From Mageeibacillus sp. UBA1212 (GTDB lineage Bacteria; Bacillota; Clostridia; UBA1212): a stretch of DNA of 7,006 nucleotides. Location of the stretch: the NCBI GenBank assembly GCA_002309655.1, contig DBXM01000019.1:1-7006 (forward strand), given 5' to 3'. Position numbers and translations under genes: made by a program. Positions 6,860 to 7,006 of this stretch are shown here, one piece after another (positions within the stretch are counted from its first letter, which is position 1; each line of letters begins with the position of its first letter). The notes under the pieces were generated by a model that did not search any database, was not told the DNA's origin, and saw nothing but the letters and a program-made list of their open reading frames with translations.

Positions 6860-6897
6860 GGCGCGCCCGGCAATCATGAACCGATGCCGGGCGCGCC
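6860..6897. terminator. Shared bidirectional intrinsic terminator
   Basis: Perfect 13-bp GC-rich arms GGCGCGCCCGGCA (6860-6872) and TGCCGGGCGCGCC (6885-6897) enclose a 12-nt loop between two converging genes. Read on the minus strand the stem is followed by GCTTTTTAT, a proper U-tract, so it is a strong terminator for the DegV gene. Read on the plus strand it is followed by only TTCCGTTT, a weaker tract, so termination of the lipoprotein transcript may be less efficient or may rely on the stem alone. The stem starts 26 bp after the lipoprotein stop and lies 28 bp beyond the DegV stop. Confidence 0.85.
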
Positions 6898-6925
6898 TTC
6901 CGTTTATCATATTACTATAAAAGGT

Positions 6926-7006
6926 TTACATCTCCCTGCAGCCCTCTTTTGCCTCGAAAAACAACGCGATGGTGCCCGGGCCGACGTGCGAGCCTGTCAC
7001 CGGCTC
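6926..7006 (-). CDS. DegV family protein (fatty-acid binding), C-terminal end only
   Basis: The last 26 codons of a minus-strand gene entering from the right edge, ending in TAA at 6928-6926. The peptide begins EPVTGSHVGPGTIALFFEAK, which matches the very conserved DegV C-terminus (G-P/V-x-G-[ST]-H-x-G-P-G-x-[IVL]-x-[IVL]-FF). DegV (FakB) proteins bind a fatty acid and, in FakA/FakB systems, present it for phosphorylation by FakA before use in phospholipid synthesis. The His and the GPG turn near the C-terminus, conserved in the family, are present. It is convergent with the lipoprotein gene and shows no link to the TerB operon. The family call rests on a short but distinctive tail; which fatty acid it binds cannot be judged. 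Confidence 0.85.
   Translation of the reverse strand, partial: EPVTGSHVGPGTIALFFEAKEGCREM

Noticed and set aside
1..7006. Transposon, integrase, attachment site or tRNA gene marking a mobile island
   Set aside because: I saw no transposase or integrase coding, no terminal inverted repeats and no tRNA-like sequence, and base composition looks even by eye. Island status cannot be judged from this window.

Overview
This looks like a GC-rich chromosomal segment from a Gram-positive anaerobe, most likely an uncultured Clostridia-type member of Bacillota. The reasons are strong purine-rich GGAGG ribosome binding sites, consensus-like sigma-A promoters, a DegV-family gene and a large Sec/lipobox lipoprotein. 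Taxonomy is inferred from style only; no rRNA or marker gene is present.

Left block (1-3622, all minus strand) is a tight three-gene operon read from right to left. The first gene is a 674-residue protein in which I read an N-terminal MmcQ/YjbR-like domain, a TerB_N domain, and a TerB_C region interrupted by a tandem heptad-repeat insert. Three bases later comes a 442-residue P-loop ATPase of the DUF2791/BrxD type. Overlapping its stop by an ATGA is the start of a DEAD/DEAH-box, Lhr/BrxHI-like helicase, which runs off the left edge. BrxD and BrxHI are known accessory partners in type 2 BREX (Pgl) phage defence, and TerB_N/TerB_C proteins have been linked by comparative genomics to DNA-processing and stress loci. 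None of the BREX core genes (pglX, pglZ, pglW, pglY) is in view. The trio is therefore either a stand-alone DNA-processing/defence module or the leading end of a larger locus that continues left of position 1.

The intergenic region (3623-3813) carries two divergent promoters. The operon promoter has a perfect extended -10 and a 7-bp inverted repeat (CCACTTT-N13-AAAGTGG) lying between and over its core elements, which looks like a repressor operator. The opposite promoter (TTGAAA-N17-TAAAAT) serves the right-hand gene.

Right block (3814-6834, plus) is one very long gene for a 1006-residue secreted lipoprotein of unknown function. It has a carbohydrate-binding-like beta-sandwich near residues 185-305 and otherwise beta-rich, aromatic-rich sequence. 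It converges on the 3' end of a DegV-family gene (6926-7006, minus), and a strong GC hairpin (6860-6897) between them serves as a shared terminator. The most interesting content is the TerB-N/C + BrxD-like + helicase operon with its unusual first protein and its operator-like palindrome.
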